Source: Flavobacterium sp. UBA7665 (GTDB lineage: Bacteria > Bacteroidota > Bacteroidia > Flavobacteriales > Flavobacteriaceae). From it: 64,000 bases of DNA. The notes under the pieces were generated by a model that saw nothing but the letters and a program-made list of their open reading frames with translations, was not told the origin of the DNA and searched no databases. Shown one piece after another: positions 58,409 to 64,000 of the stretch. The position numbers were made by a program, and so were the translations under genes. Numbering within the stretch: the stretch's first letter is position 1; each line of letters starts with the position of its first letter. The stretch covers positions 62,001-126,000 of the forward strand of contig DLHP01000019.1 of assembly GCA_002483285.1 (NCBI GenBank). Reading direction: 5' to 3'.

Positions 58409-59491
58409 TTACTCGACTTTTACTTTTGCTCCGTTGTACAATTTGCCGTCGGCCCAGACAATGTAGGGTTCGTTAGCAGCCAAACCCGATAACACTTCTA
58501 TTTGGTCGTCCGCGGTTTTCCCTTTGCGCAACCATCTTAAAATGGCGGTATTTCCCGAGCCGATGGTGTAGATTCCGGTGAGTTGTCCTTTGGTAACCAG
58601 CGCAGTTGTCGGAACCATCACGTTGGCCGATCCGGTGGTTGTTTTGGTATGGGCCACAGGGAATTGCACATTGACAAACATCCCCGATAGAACGGTGGAC
58701 GGCGTTTTCTCGAGATTGACCTTAACCAGGTATTGCCCGCCGGTATTCCTCGCCGAAAGGCTCACTTCTGATACTTTCCCCGCGAGTGATTCCCCTGTCG
58801 ATTTGACGAGCACCTTAGCGGCCATACCACTTTTAATCTGGGTAATATCGGTCTCAGAAACCATCGCCGTCACCTGCAATTGCGAAGCGCCTTCTACACT
58901 CACGAGCGGCATACCGGGATTGGCCATGTCGCCTTCTTTGACAAAAGTATTGGTGACCACGCCGGTAAAAGGTGCGGTGATGTTGGCATAAGAGAATTGC
59001 GCCTGTACTTCATTGCGCATTTGCCTGGCACCTTCAAGCGCGGCCTTTGCCATTTCATAGCGCGAGGTCATGTCGTCGAGTTCTTTTTGCGAGGCACTTT
59101 GCTGGGCAAATAACGCCACGAAACGGTCGTAGTCTTTCCTGGCATTGTTGTATGCGGCATTCGCCTGTAACACCGAGGCGTCGACTTGTGCTTTCTTGGC
59201 CTGCAAATCGCTGTTGTTGATGCTTACCAACAGTTGTCCCGCCGATACTTTTTGTCCCACCTTTACATTGACCTTGGTGACATAACCCATGATTCGGGTG
59301 CTGATGTTGGCGCTGTTTTCGGCTTCTATTTTTCCGCTGGCTGTCACAAAAGGGCTTTGGCCTGCACCGGCAACTCCGCTGAGCTTCACGGCAATTGCCG
59401 GGTTCTCGCTTAGGATTTCTTTTTTGTCTTTCGCGCACGATACCGCTAAAATGGACGCGAGCGCTAAGGCGATTGTAATTCTCTTTTTCAT
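58409..59491 (-). CDS. RND efflux periplasmic adaptor (membrane fusion protein)
   Basis: The 360-residue lipoprotein (ITIALALASILAVSC, Cys at about 19) has barrel-sandwich halves (NISTRIMGYVTKVNVKVGQK; ITAPFTGVVTNTFVKEGDMA), a helical hairpin with QLLVSINNSDLQAKKAQVDASV, a beta-barrel and a membrane-proximal domain. It connects the RND pump with the TolC-like gene 2 nt upstream. The repeat element separates it from the pump gene. Confidence 0.92.
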   Translation of the reverse strand: MKKRITIALALASILAVSCAKDKKEILSENPAIAVKLSGVAGAGQSPFVTASGKIEAENSANISTRIMGYVTKVNVKVGQKVSAGQLLVSINNSDLQAKKAQVDASVLQANAAYNNARKDYDRFVALFAQQSASQKELDDMTSRYEMAKAALEGARQMRNEVQAQFSYANITAPFTGVVTNTFVKEGDMANPGMPLVSVEGASQLQVTAMVSETDITQIKSGMAAKVLVKSTGESLAGKVSEVSLSARNTGGQYLVKVNLEKTPSTVLSGMFVNVQFPVAHTKTTTGSANVMVPTTALVTKGQLTGIYTIGSGNTAILRWLRKGKTADDQIEVLSGLAANEPYIVWADGKLYNGAKVKVE

Positions 59492-59493
59492 CG

Positions 59494-60810
59494 TTATTTC
59501 GTTAAAAATTGTAAGTACGCTTTGGTTAGGTTGTATTCATAAACGGCTTGCAGCTGTTCGAGCTCTTTTTGGATGACCTGGATTTCTGAGGCCAGCAAGT
59601 CGGTGGTTTTTTCAAGCCCTTGCGCAAATCTATTTTGGCGGATCCTGTACGCTTCCTGTGATTGTTCAAAAGCGCGTTGCGACAAGGCTACTTTGTTTTC
59701 GGCATCTTTGAGCTGTCGGTTGGTTTTGTTCCACTCCAATTGGCTTTGTGCTTTGTATTGCTGGGTTTCGAGTGATGATTTTAAAAACTCAGCTTTGGCC
59801 TTGCCTGCTTTCCCGATCGATTGGTAACCGTCAAAAAGGCTCCACGACAATTGCGCGCCCACGAGATAACCCTTGGCCGCGGTGCCAAAAAGGTTACGGT
59901 CATACATTTCATAGCTTCCAAATGCATTGAGGCGCGGCAGGAAATTCATCTTGGCCGATTGCAACATTTTTTGGTACGCTGCTGTAGATCTTTCCATGGC
60001 CTGTAAATCTTTACGGTTATCCGACAAGGATGCGGTTGTAATTTCTGGAGCAATGCGGTTTGCAAGTCCTTCGTCTGGTTTGAATACTTTCCCTTTGGGA
60101 TCTTCATTGATTAAAAAGGCCAGGTAATCCGAGGCATTCTGTACATTGCTTTTGGCGTACTGCAGTTGGTTGGCGAGGTCATTGACGCGTACTTCTACGT
60201 TTAGGACATCGGTTTTCTGCAAGATGCCTTGGCTAAAATAGTTTTGCACTAATTTCAAGTTGGCTTTCCCAGTGATATTGGCCTGCTCTAAAACCTTTAC
60301 CGCCCGATAGGCCAATTGCAGTTGCATGAACGCTTTGTTTGCTTCGAGTTCCAGGTATTCTGCCGAGCGTTGGTTTTGCAATTCAAAAGCCTGCATTTTA
60401 GAACGCGCGGCTTGTCTCGCATAAAAACCATCCATATTGACCAAGGGTTGGAGGACTTCGATTTTTGTAGCAAAGTTTTGTGTTTGCGACGGGTCGTTCA
60501 ACAAAGCCGGATTAAAGTCAGATTGCGTTAGGATTTCCTGGTTTAATTTTGAGCCAAACGCCATAAGCGGGTTGGTGGTAGCCATCGCCGTAGCCGTAGC
60601 GGTAACCGATGGCAGGAAGATCGAATGGGTTTGGCGGTAATCGGCTTTTGCGGCCTCAAAGCCCTGTACCGAAATTTTGAGCTGCAGGTTTCCCGATGCC
60701 GCTTTTTGCAAAAGGTCTTTTTTAGACAGGGCAATGGTGTCTTGGGAAAAGCCAACCATAGGTAAGGCGATCAGCGACACAAAAATGGTATTCTTTAGGT
60801 TGTTCATCAT
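59494..60810 (-). CDS. TolC-like outer-membrane efflux protein
   Basis: The 438-residue protein has a signal peptide (NTIFVSLIALPMVGFS) and the repeated TolC helical-hairpin pattern (LLQKAASGNLQLKISVQGFE; LVQNYFSQGILQKTDVLNVE; FAQGLEKTTDLLASEIQVIQ). It forms the outer-membrane channel of the tripartite RND system. It is the first gene of the operon, whose promoter has the box TAACTAATGTCA and a perfect -7 element. Confidence 0.92.
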   Translation of the reverse strand: MMNNLKNTIFVSLIALPMVGFSQDTIALSKKDLLQKAASGNLQLKISVQGFEAAKADYRQTHSIFLPSVTATATAMATTNPLMAFGSKLNQEILTQSDFNPALLNDPSQTQNFATKIEVLQPLVNMDGFYARQAARSKMQAFELQNQRSAEYLELEANKAFMQLQLAYRAVKVLEQANITGKANLKLVQNYFSQGILQKTDVLNVEVRVNDLANQLQYAKSNVQNASDYLAFLINEDPKGKVFKPDEGLANRIAPEITTASLSDNRKDLQAMERSTAAYQKMLQSAKMNFLPRLNAFGSYEMYDRNLFGTAAKGYLVGAQLSWSLFDGYQSIGKAGKAKAEFLKSSLETQQYKAQSQLEWNKTNRQLKDAENKVALSQRAFEQSQEAYRIRQNRFAQGLEKTTDLLASEIQVIQKELEQLQAVYEYNLTKAYLQFLTK

Positions 60811-60830
60811 GGTATTTTGTAATGATGAAG

Positions 60831-60873
60831 CAAAGGTATTGTTGCGTTGCCCGCCAGTCAGTAACTAATGTCA
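60831..60873 (-). promoter_or_regulatory. FNR/CRP-type promoter of the RND efflux operon (one-base variant box)
   Basis: TAACTAATGTCA (60862-60873) differs from TGA-N6-TCA in one base. Its coding-strand reading is TGACATTAGTTA. After exactly 23 bp lies TACCTTTG (60831-60838), a perfect TAnnTTTG, 20 nt before the ATG. Confidence 0.68.
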
Positions 60874-60882
60874 CACAACAAA

Positions 60883-60908
60883 AAAATGCCTGTTTGGGCA
60901 GGCATTTT
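60883..60908. terminator. Bidirectional terminator between osmC and the RND operon
   Basis: AAAATGCCTG (60883-60892) pairs with CAGGCATTTT (60899-60908) around TTTGGG. The A/T tracts allow termination in both directions; its main use is after the minus-strand osmC gene. Confidence 0.8.
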
Positions 60909-60933
60909 GGGCAAAAAGGCGACAGTGTTTTTT

Positions 60934-61386
60934 TTAGGGTCGTTGTACGTTGATCATGGTTATCATGGTGACTTTGGATTTCACCGAGTTAGAGATCAGG
61001 CAAGCCGCTTCTGATTTTTGCAGCACCCTTTCGGCGCGTTCGCGGTCTTTTTCGTCGGTGATGGTGACGGTGGGTTCCAGGACAATTTCGCTCATCAGGA
61101 ATTTCCCGTCGATGGTTTCAAGTTTGCCATGGGCTTTGCAACTAAAATCCACAAACGCCAGTTTAGAATTTTCGGCGACCGATAAAAAAGTAGTCATCAG
61201 GCAACTGCTCACCGCGGCGGTAAATAAATGTTCGGGCGACCAGATGCCGGGAATGCCTTGAGGGAATTCGGGAGGTGTGGCTACTTCAATAGTCGGTCCG
61301 TTGTGCAGCGTAAGTTCGGGAGAGGATAGGATGCCTTTTCTCTGGGCGTTCCAGTCAAGGTCAACATGATAAAAATGAGGTTCCAT
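60934..61386 (-). CDS. OsmC/Ohr-family peroxide-resistance protein
   Basis: The 150-residue protein (MEPHFYHVDLDWNAQRKGIL) has the OsmC fold: PEFPQGIPGIWSPEHLFTAAVSSCLMTTFL with the first redox Cys, FVDFSCKAHGKLETIDGKF, and SEAACLISNSVKSKVTM with the second Cys. These two Cys reduce organic hydroperoxides. The ATG at 61386 is used; the upstream TTG is unlikely. It has its own FNR-type promoter, an uncommon mode of control for OsmC. Confidence 0.9.
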   Translation of the reverse strand: MEPHFYHVDLDWNAQRKGILSSPELTLHNGPTIEVATPPEFPQGIPGIWSPEHLFTAAVSSCLMTTFLSVAENSKLAFVDFSCKAHGKLETIDGKFLMSEIVLEPTVTITDEKDRERAERVLQKSEAACLISNSVKSKVTMITMINVQRP

Positions 61387-61419
61387 AAGATGCAAGGTTT
61401 AATGGGTCAATGCTATGGA

Positions 61420-61462
61420 TAAAGGTAGCGTCCCAAACCTTGGGAAACAGTGATATTTGTCA
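61420..61462 (-). promoter_or_regulatory. FNR/CRP-type promoter of osmC
   Basis: TGATATTTGTCA (61451-61462) is followed on the minus strand after exactly 23 bp by TACCTTTA (61420-61427), 7/8 to TAnnTTTG, 33 nt before the ATG. Confidence 0.75.
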
Positions 61463-61482
61463 CGCAAGTCGTATTTGGCATA

Positions 61483-61514
61483 AAAAAAGCGCCCGGTTGT
61501 CCTGGCGCTTTTTT
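61483..61514 (-). terminator. Terminator of the thioredoxin/metal-handling operon
   Basis: AAAAAAGCGCC (61483-61493) pairs with GGCGCTTTTTT (61504-61514). It lies just after the small Cys-rich gene on the minus strand and isolates it from osmC. Confidence 0.8.
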
Positions 61515-61533
61515 ATTTGAAAAAAGAAGTTTG

Positions 61534-61707
61534 TTATTTTTTAGCACAACATCCTGCTTTTTTTTCTTTCGAGCAAGATTTCATCTCGTCTTTCGAGCAA
61601 GATTTTTCTGTTTTTGATTTTTCTTTCTTTTTAGGGGTTTCCTGTGCGTTGGCAGGCATTGAGAACAAGAAGGCAGCGATTGCCATCATTGAAATTGCTT
61701 TTTTCAT
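61534..61707 (-). CDS. Small exported Lys/Cys-rich protein
   Basis: The 57-residue protein has a clear signal peptide (MKKAISMMAIAAFLFSMPANAQ). The mature peptide is about 35 residues, very rich in Lys, Glu, Ser and Cys (SCSKDEMKSC, SCSKEKKAGCCAKK, containing the repeat KSCSKxE). Five Cys in such a short, charged chain suggest metal binding in the periplasm. No family name is known to me. It is the last gene of an operon with thioredoxin and HMA proteins. Confidence 0.75.
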   Translation of the reverse strand: MKKAISMMAIAAFLFSMPANAQETPKKKEKSKTEKSCSKDEMKSCSKEKKAGCCAKK

Positions 61708-61720
61708 GGGTCTGGTTTGA

Positions 61721-61834
61721 TTAATGTTCATTTTTATCCTTAGGCTGTTTTTTCTTAAATTCAAGCTTGTAGATCAGCCAGCCAAAACCGATTACGAGGT
61801 GCAATATAACAATACCAAATAAGATTTTGTCCAT
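61721..61834 (-). CDS. 37-residue single-pass membrane protein
   Basis: The frame MDKILFGIVILHLVIGFGWL continues IYKLEFKKKQPKDKNEH: one N-terminal helix followed by a strongly basic cytoplasmic tail. It is 13 nt downstream of the thioredoxin gene and 13 nt upstream of the Cys-rich gene on the same strand, which supports translation. Too small for a family assignment. Confidence 0.65.
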   Translation of the reverse strand: MDKILFGIVILHLVIGFGWLIYKLEFKKKQPKDKNEH

Positions 61835-61847
61835 TTTGTTTTAATTT

Positions 61848-62177
61848 TCAGGATGCAGTATTGGGTAGTTCGGGCCAGGTACTTTTCTCGAGTATGATGG
61901 CTACGATTTCCATCTTTGATAAAACCCCAGATTGCCGCCACAGCTGTTTGCCGTTCTGGAACAACATCATCGTAGGCACGCCTTTCACACGGTAATGGCT
62001 GGCCACCGCTTGGTTCTTGTCTACGTCTATTTTGATGATTGCCACACGATCGCCAAGCTTGTCCTTGACTTCTTTTAAAATCGGGCCCAGCATTTGGCAA
62101 GGGCCGCACCAGGTGGCGTAAAAATCCACCAACACCGGTTTTTCAGAATGGATGAGGTCGTCAAAAGTTTCGTCCAT
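61848..62177 (-). CDS. Thioredoxin
   Basis: The 109-residue cytosolic thioredoxin has the active site WCGPC (FYATWCGPCQMLGPI), the buried Asp, VAIIKIDVDKNQAVASHYRV and the cis-Pro loop VKGVPTMMLFQNGK. It reduces protein disulfides. Its gene sits 5 nt after a methyltransferase-HMA fusion gene, among metal-binding proteins, which suggests a role in thiol/metal homeostasis and not as the main housekeeping thioredoxin. Confidence 0.92.
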   Translation of the reverse strand: MDETFDDLIHSEKPVLVDFYATWCGPCQMLGPILKEVKDKLGDRVAIIKIDVDKNQAVASHYRVKGVPTMMLFQNGKQLWRQSGVLSKMEIVAIILEKSTWPELPNTAS

Positions 62178-62182
62178 GGTTA

Positions 62183-63016
62183 TTAACTTTTTGGTTCTAT
62201 CTGGTATTTTTTATCGTAAGCGAGTACTCGCCTTAACGATTCAATCGGGATTTCGCTGCGACTTACCAACAGCAGTTCTTTAAAATCGGTACTGATGCTG
62301 CAATTCAACACGCCATCGACAGCCATAAATTGCCCAACAATCGTCTTGCTGCAATTGCTACAGGTAATCCCATCGATTGCATAAGGCGCTACCTTGATAT
62401 TGTCATCTTTCTGCAGTTCAATAAACAACTCGCTTCCGGCTCTTTTCTCAACCGAATCCTGAGAAGGTTCAATTTGCTTGAAGGTAAAGGCAGCTTTGAA
62501 AAGGTTTTCGTATTCGCTGCGGCTTCCTCCAAATGGTGGCCCGTTTTCGAACTCGCGATCAAAAAGCAATCCCGACAGGATTCCGTTGTGGCTCAACAAG
62601 CGGTGCATTTTGTTTGCATACCGTTGGCGCATGGATGGCGGGATGGCGCAAAAAAACGTCTGTTCAATAATCAGGTCGTATTGGCCTTCGTGGTCAAAGA
62701 AATCGCCTTGGATGATTTTAATCCCTTTGGTATCTGCGAATTTTTCTTGCAGTTTTGCGGTTAGCAACGGGGCGATGTCAATCACGGTAACGTTGGTAAA
62801 ACCCTGATCCATCAGATAGGCCGCCTCATAGGCATTGCCACAACCGGGAATCAGGATACTTATTGATTTTGATGGTAGTTTGTCGATGTAACTTTTGATG
62901 GCGGGAGAAACTTCGCCCAAATCCCAACCCGTATTATTGGAGGCATATTGTTGGTTCCAGTAGTTTTGGTCGATCGGGTTGTCGCAAGTCACGACACAGC
63001 ATTTTTCTTCTTGCAT
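62183..63016 (-). CDS. TPMT-like methyltransferase fused to a heavy-metal-associated (HMA) domain
   Basis: Residues 1-205 of this 277-residue protein form a class I SAM methyltransferase of the thiopurine S-methyltransferase type (NYWNQQYASNNTGWDLGEVSP; SILIPGCGNAYEAAYLMDQG; LIIEQTFFCAIPPSMRQRYA). Residues about 207-277 are an HMA domain (YAIDGITCSNCSKTIVGQFM with CSNC). The N-terminus adds CC and C near residues 5-10. TPMT relatives can methylate selenium, tellurium or other metalloid/thiol compounds, so a metal-dependent detoxifying methylation is possible (inference). Confidence 0.85.
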   Translation of the reverse strand: MQEEKCCVVTCDNPIDQNYWNQQYASNNTGWDLGEVSPAIKSYIDKLPSKSISILIPGCGNAYEAAYLMDQGFTNVTVIDIAPLLTAKLQEKFADTKGIKIIQGDFFDHEGQYDLIIEQTFFCAIPPSMRQRYANKMHRLLSHNGILSGLLFDREFENGPPFGGSRSEYENLFKAAFTFKQIEPSQDSVEKRAGSELFIELQKDDNIKVAPYAIDGITCSNCSKTIVGQFMAVDGVLNCSISTDFKELLLVSRSEIPIESLRRVLAYDKKYQIEPKS

Positions 63017-63054
63017 ACCGTTTTAGATTAAGGGTTGATTGGTGATTCAAACCA

Positions 63055-63309
63055 TCAGCCAAATTTGCCCACCGCACAGCTAAGATACGATTTTGCCTGG
63101 CAAAAAACCGTGTTGTTTCCTTTTTCGGGATAACCGATTTCGGTCAATTTGGCCACCAATTCGGTCCGGATCGCATCGCCCACAATGGCAATGGTCCCGT
63201 TGTCTACGTTGACTTTTACCGAATCCACACCTTTGACTTTAAGCAGCGCTTTCTCGATACTGTTGGCGCAACCGCCACATTTGATATTCTCAACTTCTAT
63301 CTGGTACAT
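63055..63309 (-). CDS. HMA-domain copper-chaperone-like protein
   Basis: The 84-residue protein starts MYQIEVENIKCGGCANSIEK, a CopZ/Atx1-type metal-binding motif CGGC at the usual place. A C-terminal extension of about 18 residues has two more Cys (NTVFCQAKSYLSCAVGKFG), which is not typical of CopZ. It probably binds Cu(I) or another soft metal. Its ATG overlaps the stop of the DUF2892 gene by 1 nt. Confidence 0.85.
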   Translation of the reverse strand: MYQIEVENIKCGGCANSIEKALLKVKGVDSVKVNVDNGTIAIVGDAIRTELVAKLTEIGYPEKGNNTVFCQAKSYLSCAVGKFG

Positions 63310-63515
63310 TATCGTTTGATTTTGCAGGTATTGATGTTGAAAATCGCATAGAGCGGGCAAAAACTCAGAAAAGAGGTCAGGAGAAAGACCACTGCGAGAA
63401 TTCCCAATACAAGCGCTAAGGTGCCGCTGATTACATTGGTGAAATACAATACGCCCACAAGGACCGCAATGACGATCCTTAAATTTTTGTCTATTGAACC
63501 CATGTTTTTTTTCAT
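63309..63515 (-). CDS. DUF2892 (YgaP-type) membrane protein
   Basis: The 68-residue protein starts MKKNMGSIDKNLRIVIAVLV and has two hydrophobic helices and FCPLYAIFNINTCKIKR at the end. This is the third DUF2892 member in the window and the closest relative of the one at 22866-23063 (same MKKNxGxID start and FCPxY motif). Its position next to HMA and rhodanese genes agrees with the sulfur/metal context of the family. Confidence 0.87.
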   Translation of the reverse strand: MKKNMGSIDKNLRIVIAVLVGVLYFTNVISGTLALVLGILAVVFLLTSFLSFCPLYAIFNINTCKIKR

Positions 63516-63615
63516 AATTGTTTTTTTGGTTACTGTTGTTTTTGACGTCAATGGTTTTAAGTTGGTTTGGTTCTTTGAGTTTATTGTTATGAGTCAAATC
63601 CCATTTATAATGTTG

Positions 63616-64000
63616 CTACAATACTTTACTTTGGCAGATAAAATCTGTTTTGGGCAGGTTGGTTTGCCCGATGGCATTGAATCCGCCCTCTATTTCGGTA
63701 AAATTCCGATAGCCGCGCGCCAGCAATATAGAAGCGGCAATCATGCTTCGGTAACCGGCTGCACAATGCAGATAGTAATGGGTTGCCGGATTGAGGTCTT
63801 TGATCCAATCGTTGATATACGCGAGCGGTTTATTATAGGCTTCGCCCAAGTGAGATGCGCGGTATTCGCTTTCTTTGCGTACATCGATGACCACATCTTC
63901 CCCGATGGCAACCACTTTGGCAAATTGATCCGCGCTGATCCTATTGATGGTTTCGGTTTCAAAACCGGCGTTCTTCCAGGCATCGAAACCACCGTCGAGG
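63616..64000 (-). CDS. Rhodanese-domain protein, N-terminus off window (probably MBL-rhodanese)
   Basis: The visible 127 residues contain the end of one rhodanese domain (LDGGFDAWKNAGFETET) and a complete second one (VVIDVRKESEYRASHLGEAY; HCAAGYRSMIAASILL with the catalytic-type loop CAAGYR; EGGFNAIGQTNLP). Tandem rhodaneses at the C-terminus of metallo-beta-lactamase persulfide dioxygenases show this pattern, but the front part is not in the window, so this is a best guess. It is 100 nt upstream of the DUF2892/HMA genes on the same strand. Confidence 0.8.
   Translation of the reverse strand, partial: LDGGFDAWKNAGFETETINRISADQFAKVVAIGEDVVIDVRKESEYRASHLGEAYNKPLAYINDWIKDLNPATHYYLHCAAGYRSMIAASILLARGYRNFTEIEGGFNAIGQTNLPKTDFICQSKVL

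Noticed and set aside
63590..63601. TGAGTCAAATCC as a possible thirteenth box before the DUF2892/HMA operon
   Set aside because: The second half has a mismatch and no TAnnTTTG-like element is found 23 bp away, unlike all accepted sites.
1..64000. tRNA, rRNA, CRISPR arrays, insertion sequences, prophage
   Set aside because: No tRNA-like cloverleaf, rRNA segment, regularly spaced repeat or transposase/integrase gene was recognised while reading both strands.

Overview
The window looks like the chromosome of a member of the Bacteroidota, most probably Flavobacteriaceae (Flavobacterium-like). The reasons are the promoter -7 element TAnnTTTG in front of many genes, a fused CcoN-CcoO cbb3 oxidase, a CusA-TolC fusion, a FecR/ECF-sigma/TonB receptor cassette, DUF4266/DUF3570 proteins and an ImuA-ImuB-DnaE2 cassette under an XRE-S24 repressor. 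No rRNA, tRNA, CRISPR array or insertion sequence was recognised.

Layout. 1-3158 (minus): ECF sigma factor, FecR anti-sigma factor and a TonB-dependent receptor cut by the window edge. 3303-4431: small lipoprotein and hydrophilic protein genes. 4455-6071 (minus): universal stress protein and a Crp/Fnr regulator. 6178-14755 (plus): complete cbb3 oxidase locus (ccoI, ccoS, ccoNO, ccoQ, ccoP, ccoG, fixH, ccoH-like). 14864-17641 (plus): thioredoxin, ApbE flavin transferase, DUF4266 and DUF3570. 17703-19058 (minus): hemN. 19148-24781 (minus): eight- or nine-gene stress operon with BON, DUF2892, an ATP-cone nuclease and a beta-CASP hydrolase. 24886-26178 (minus): CoA hydrolase/transferase. 26268-35050: S24 repressor divergent from a DNA-damage operon (imuA, imuB, dnaE2, exonuclease-GIY-YIG, DUF1810, AlkB-like). 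35171-42298 (plus): alcohol dehydrogenase and a CusAB/TolC-type metal efflux system. 42309-45816: single receiver protein, FixL-like haem-PAS kinase, receiver-Crp fusion regulator and a second BON protein. 45947-50652: PLP decarboxylase, nadA, nadB and the Fe-S repair protein Ric. 50741-54479: GH130, desaturase, response regulator and TauE. 54484-60810 (minus): a second RND efflux operon. 60934-64000 (minus): OsmC, small Cys-rich and membrane proteins, thioredoxin, methyltransferase-HMA fusion, CopZ-like protein, DUF2892 and a rhodanese protein cut by the edge.

The main result is a regulon that can be read directly from the DNA. Twelve upstream regions carry TGA-N6-TCA (one has TAA in the first half), the core of an FNR/CRP-type box. 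In every case exactly 23 bp separate it from a TAnnTTTG-like -7 element pointing at a gene, and one site does this in both directions. The targets are ccoI, ccoS-ccoNO, hemN, the universal stress protein, the stress operon, the CoA hydrolase, a receiver protein, a BON protein, the PLP decarboxylase, nadAB, ric, the second RND system and osmC: a coherent low-oxygen/redox-stress set. Two regulators with FNR-like recognition helices are encoded here. One is a stand-alone Crp/Fnr protein with an N-terminal CxxC. The other is a receiver-Crp fusion translationally coupled to a kinase whose PAS domain keeps the FixL haem and signalling residues. Together they look like a compact FixL-FixJ-FixK cascade with its target genes clustered around it. 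Which regulator binds the boxes is inference.
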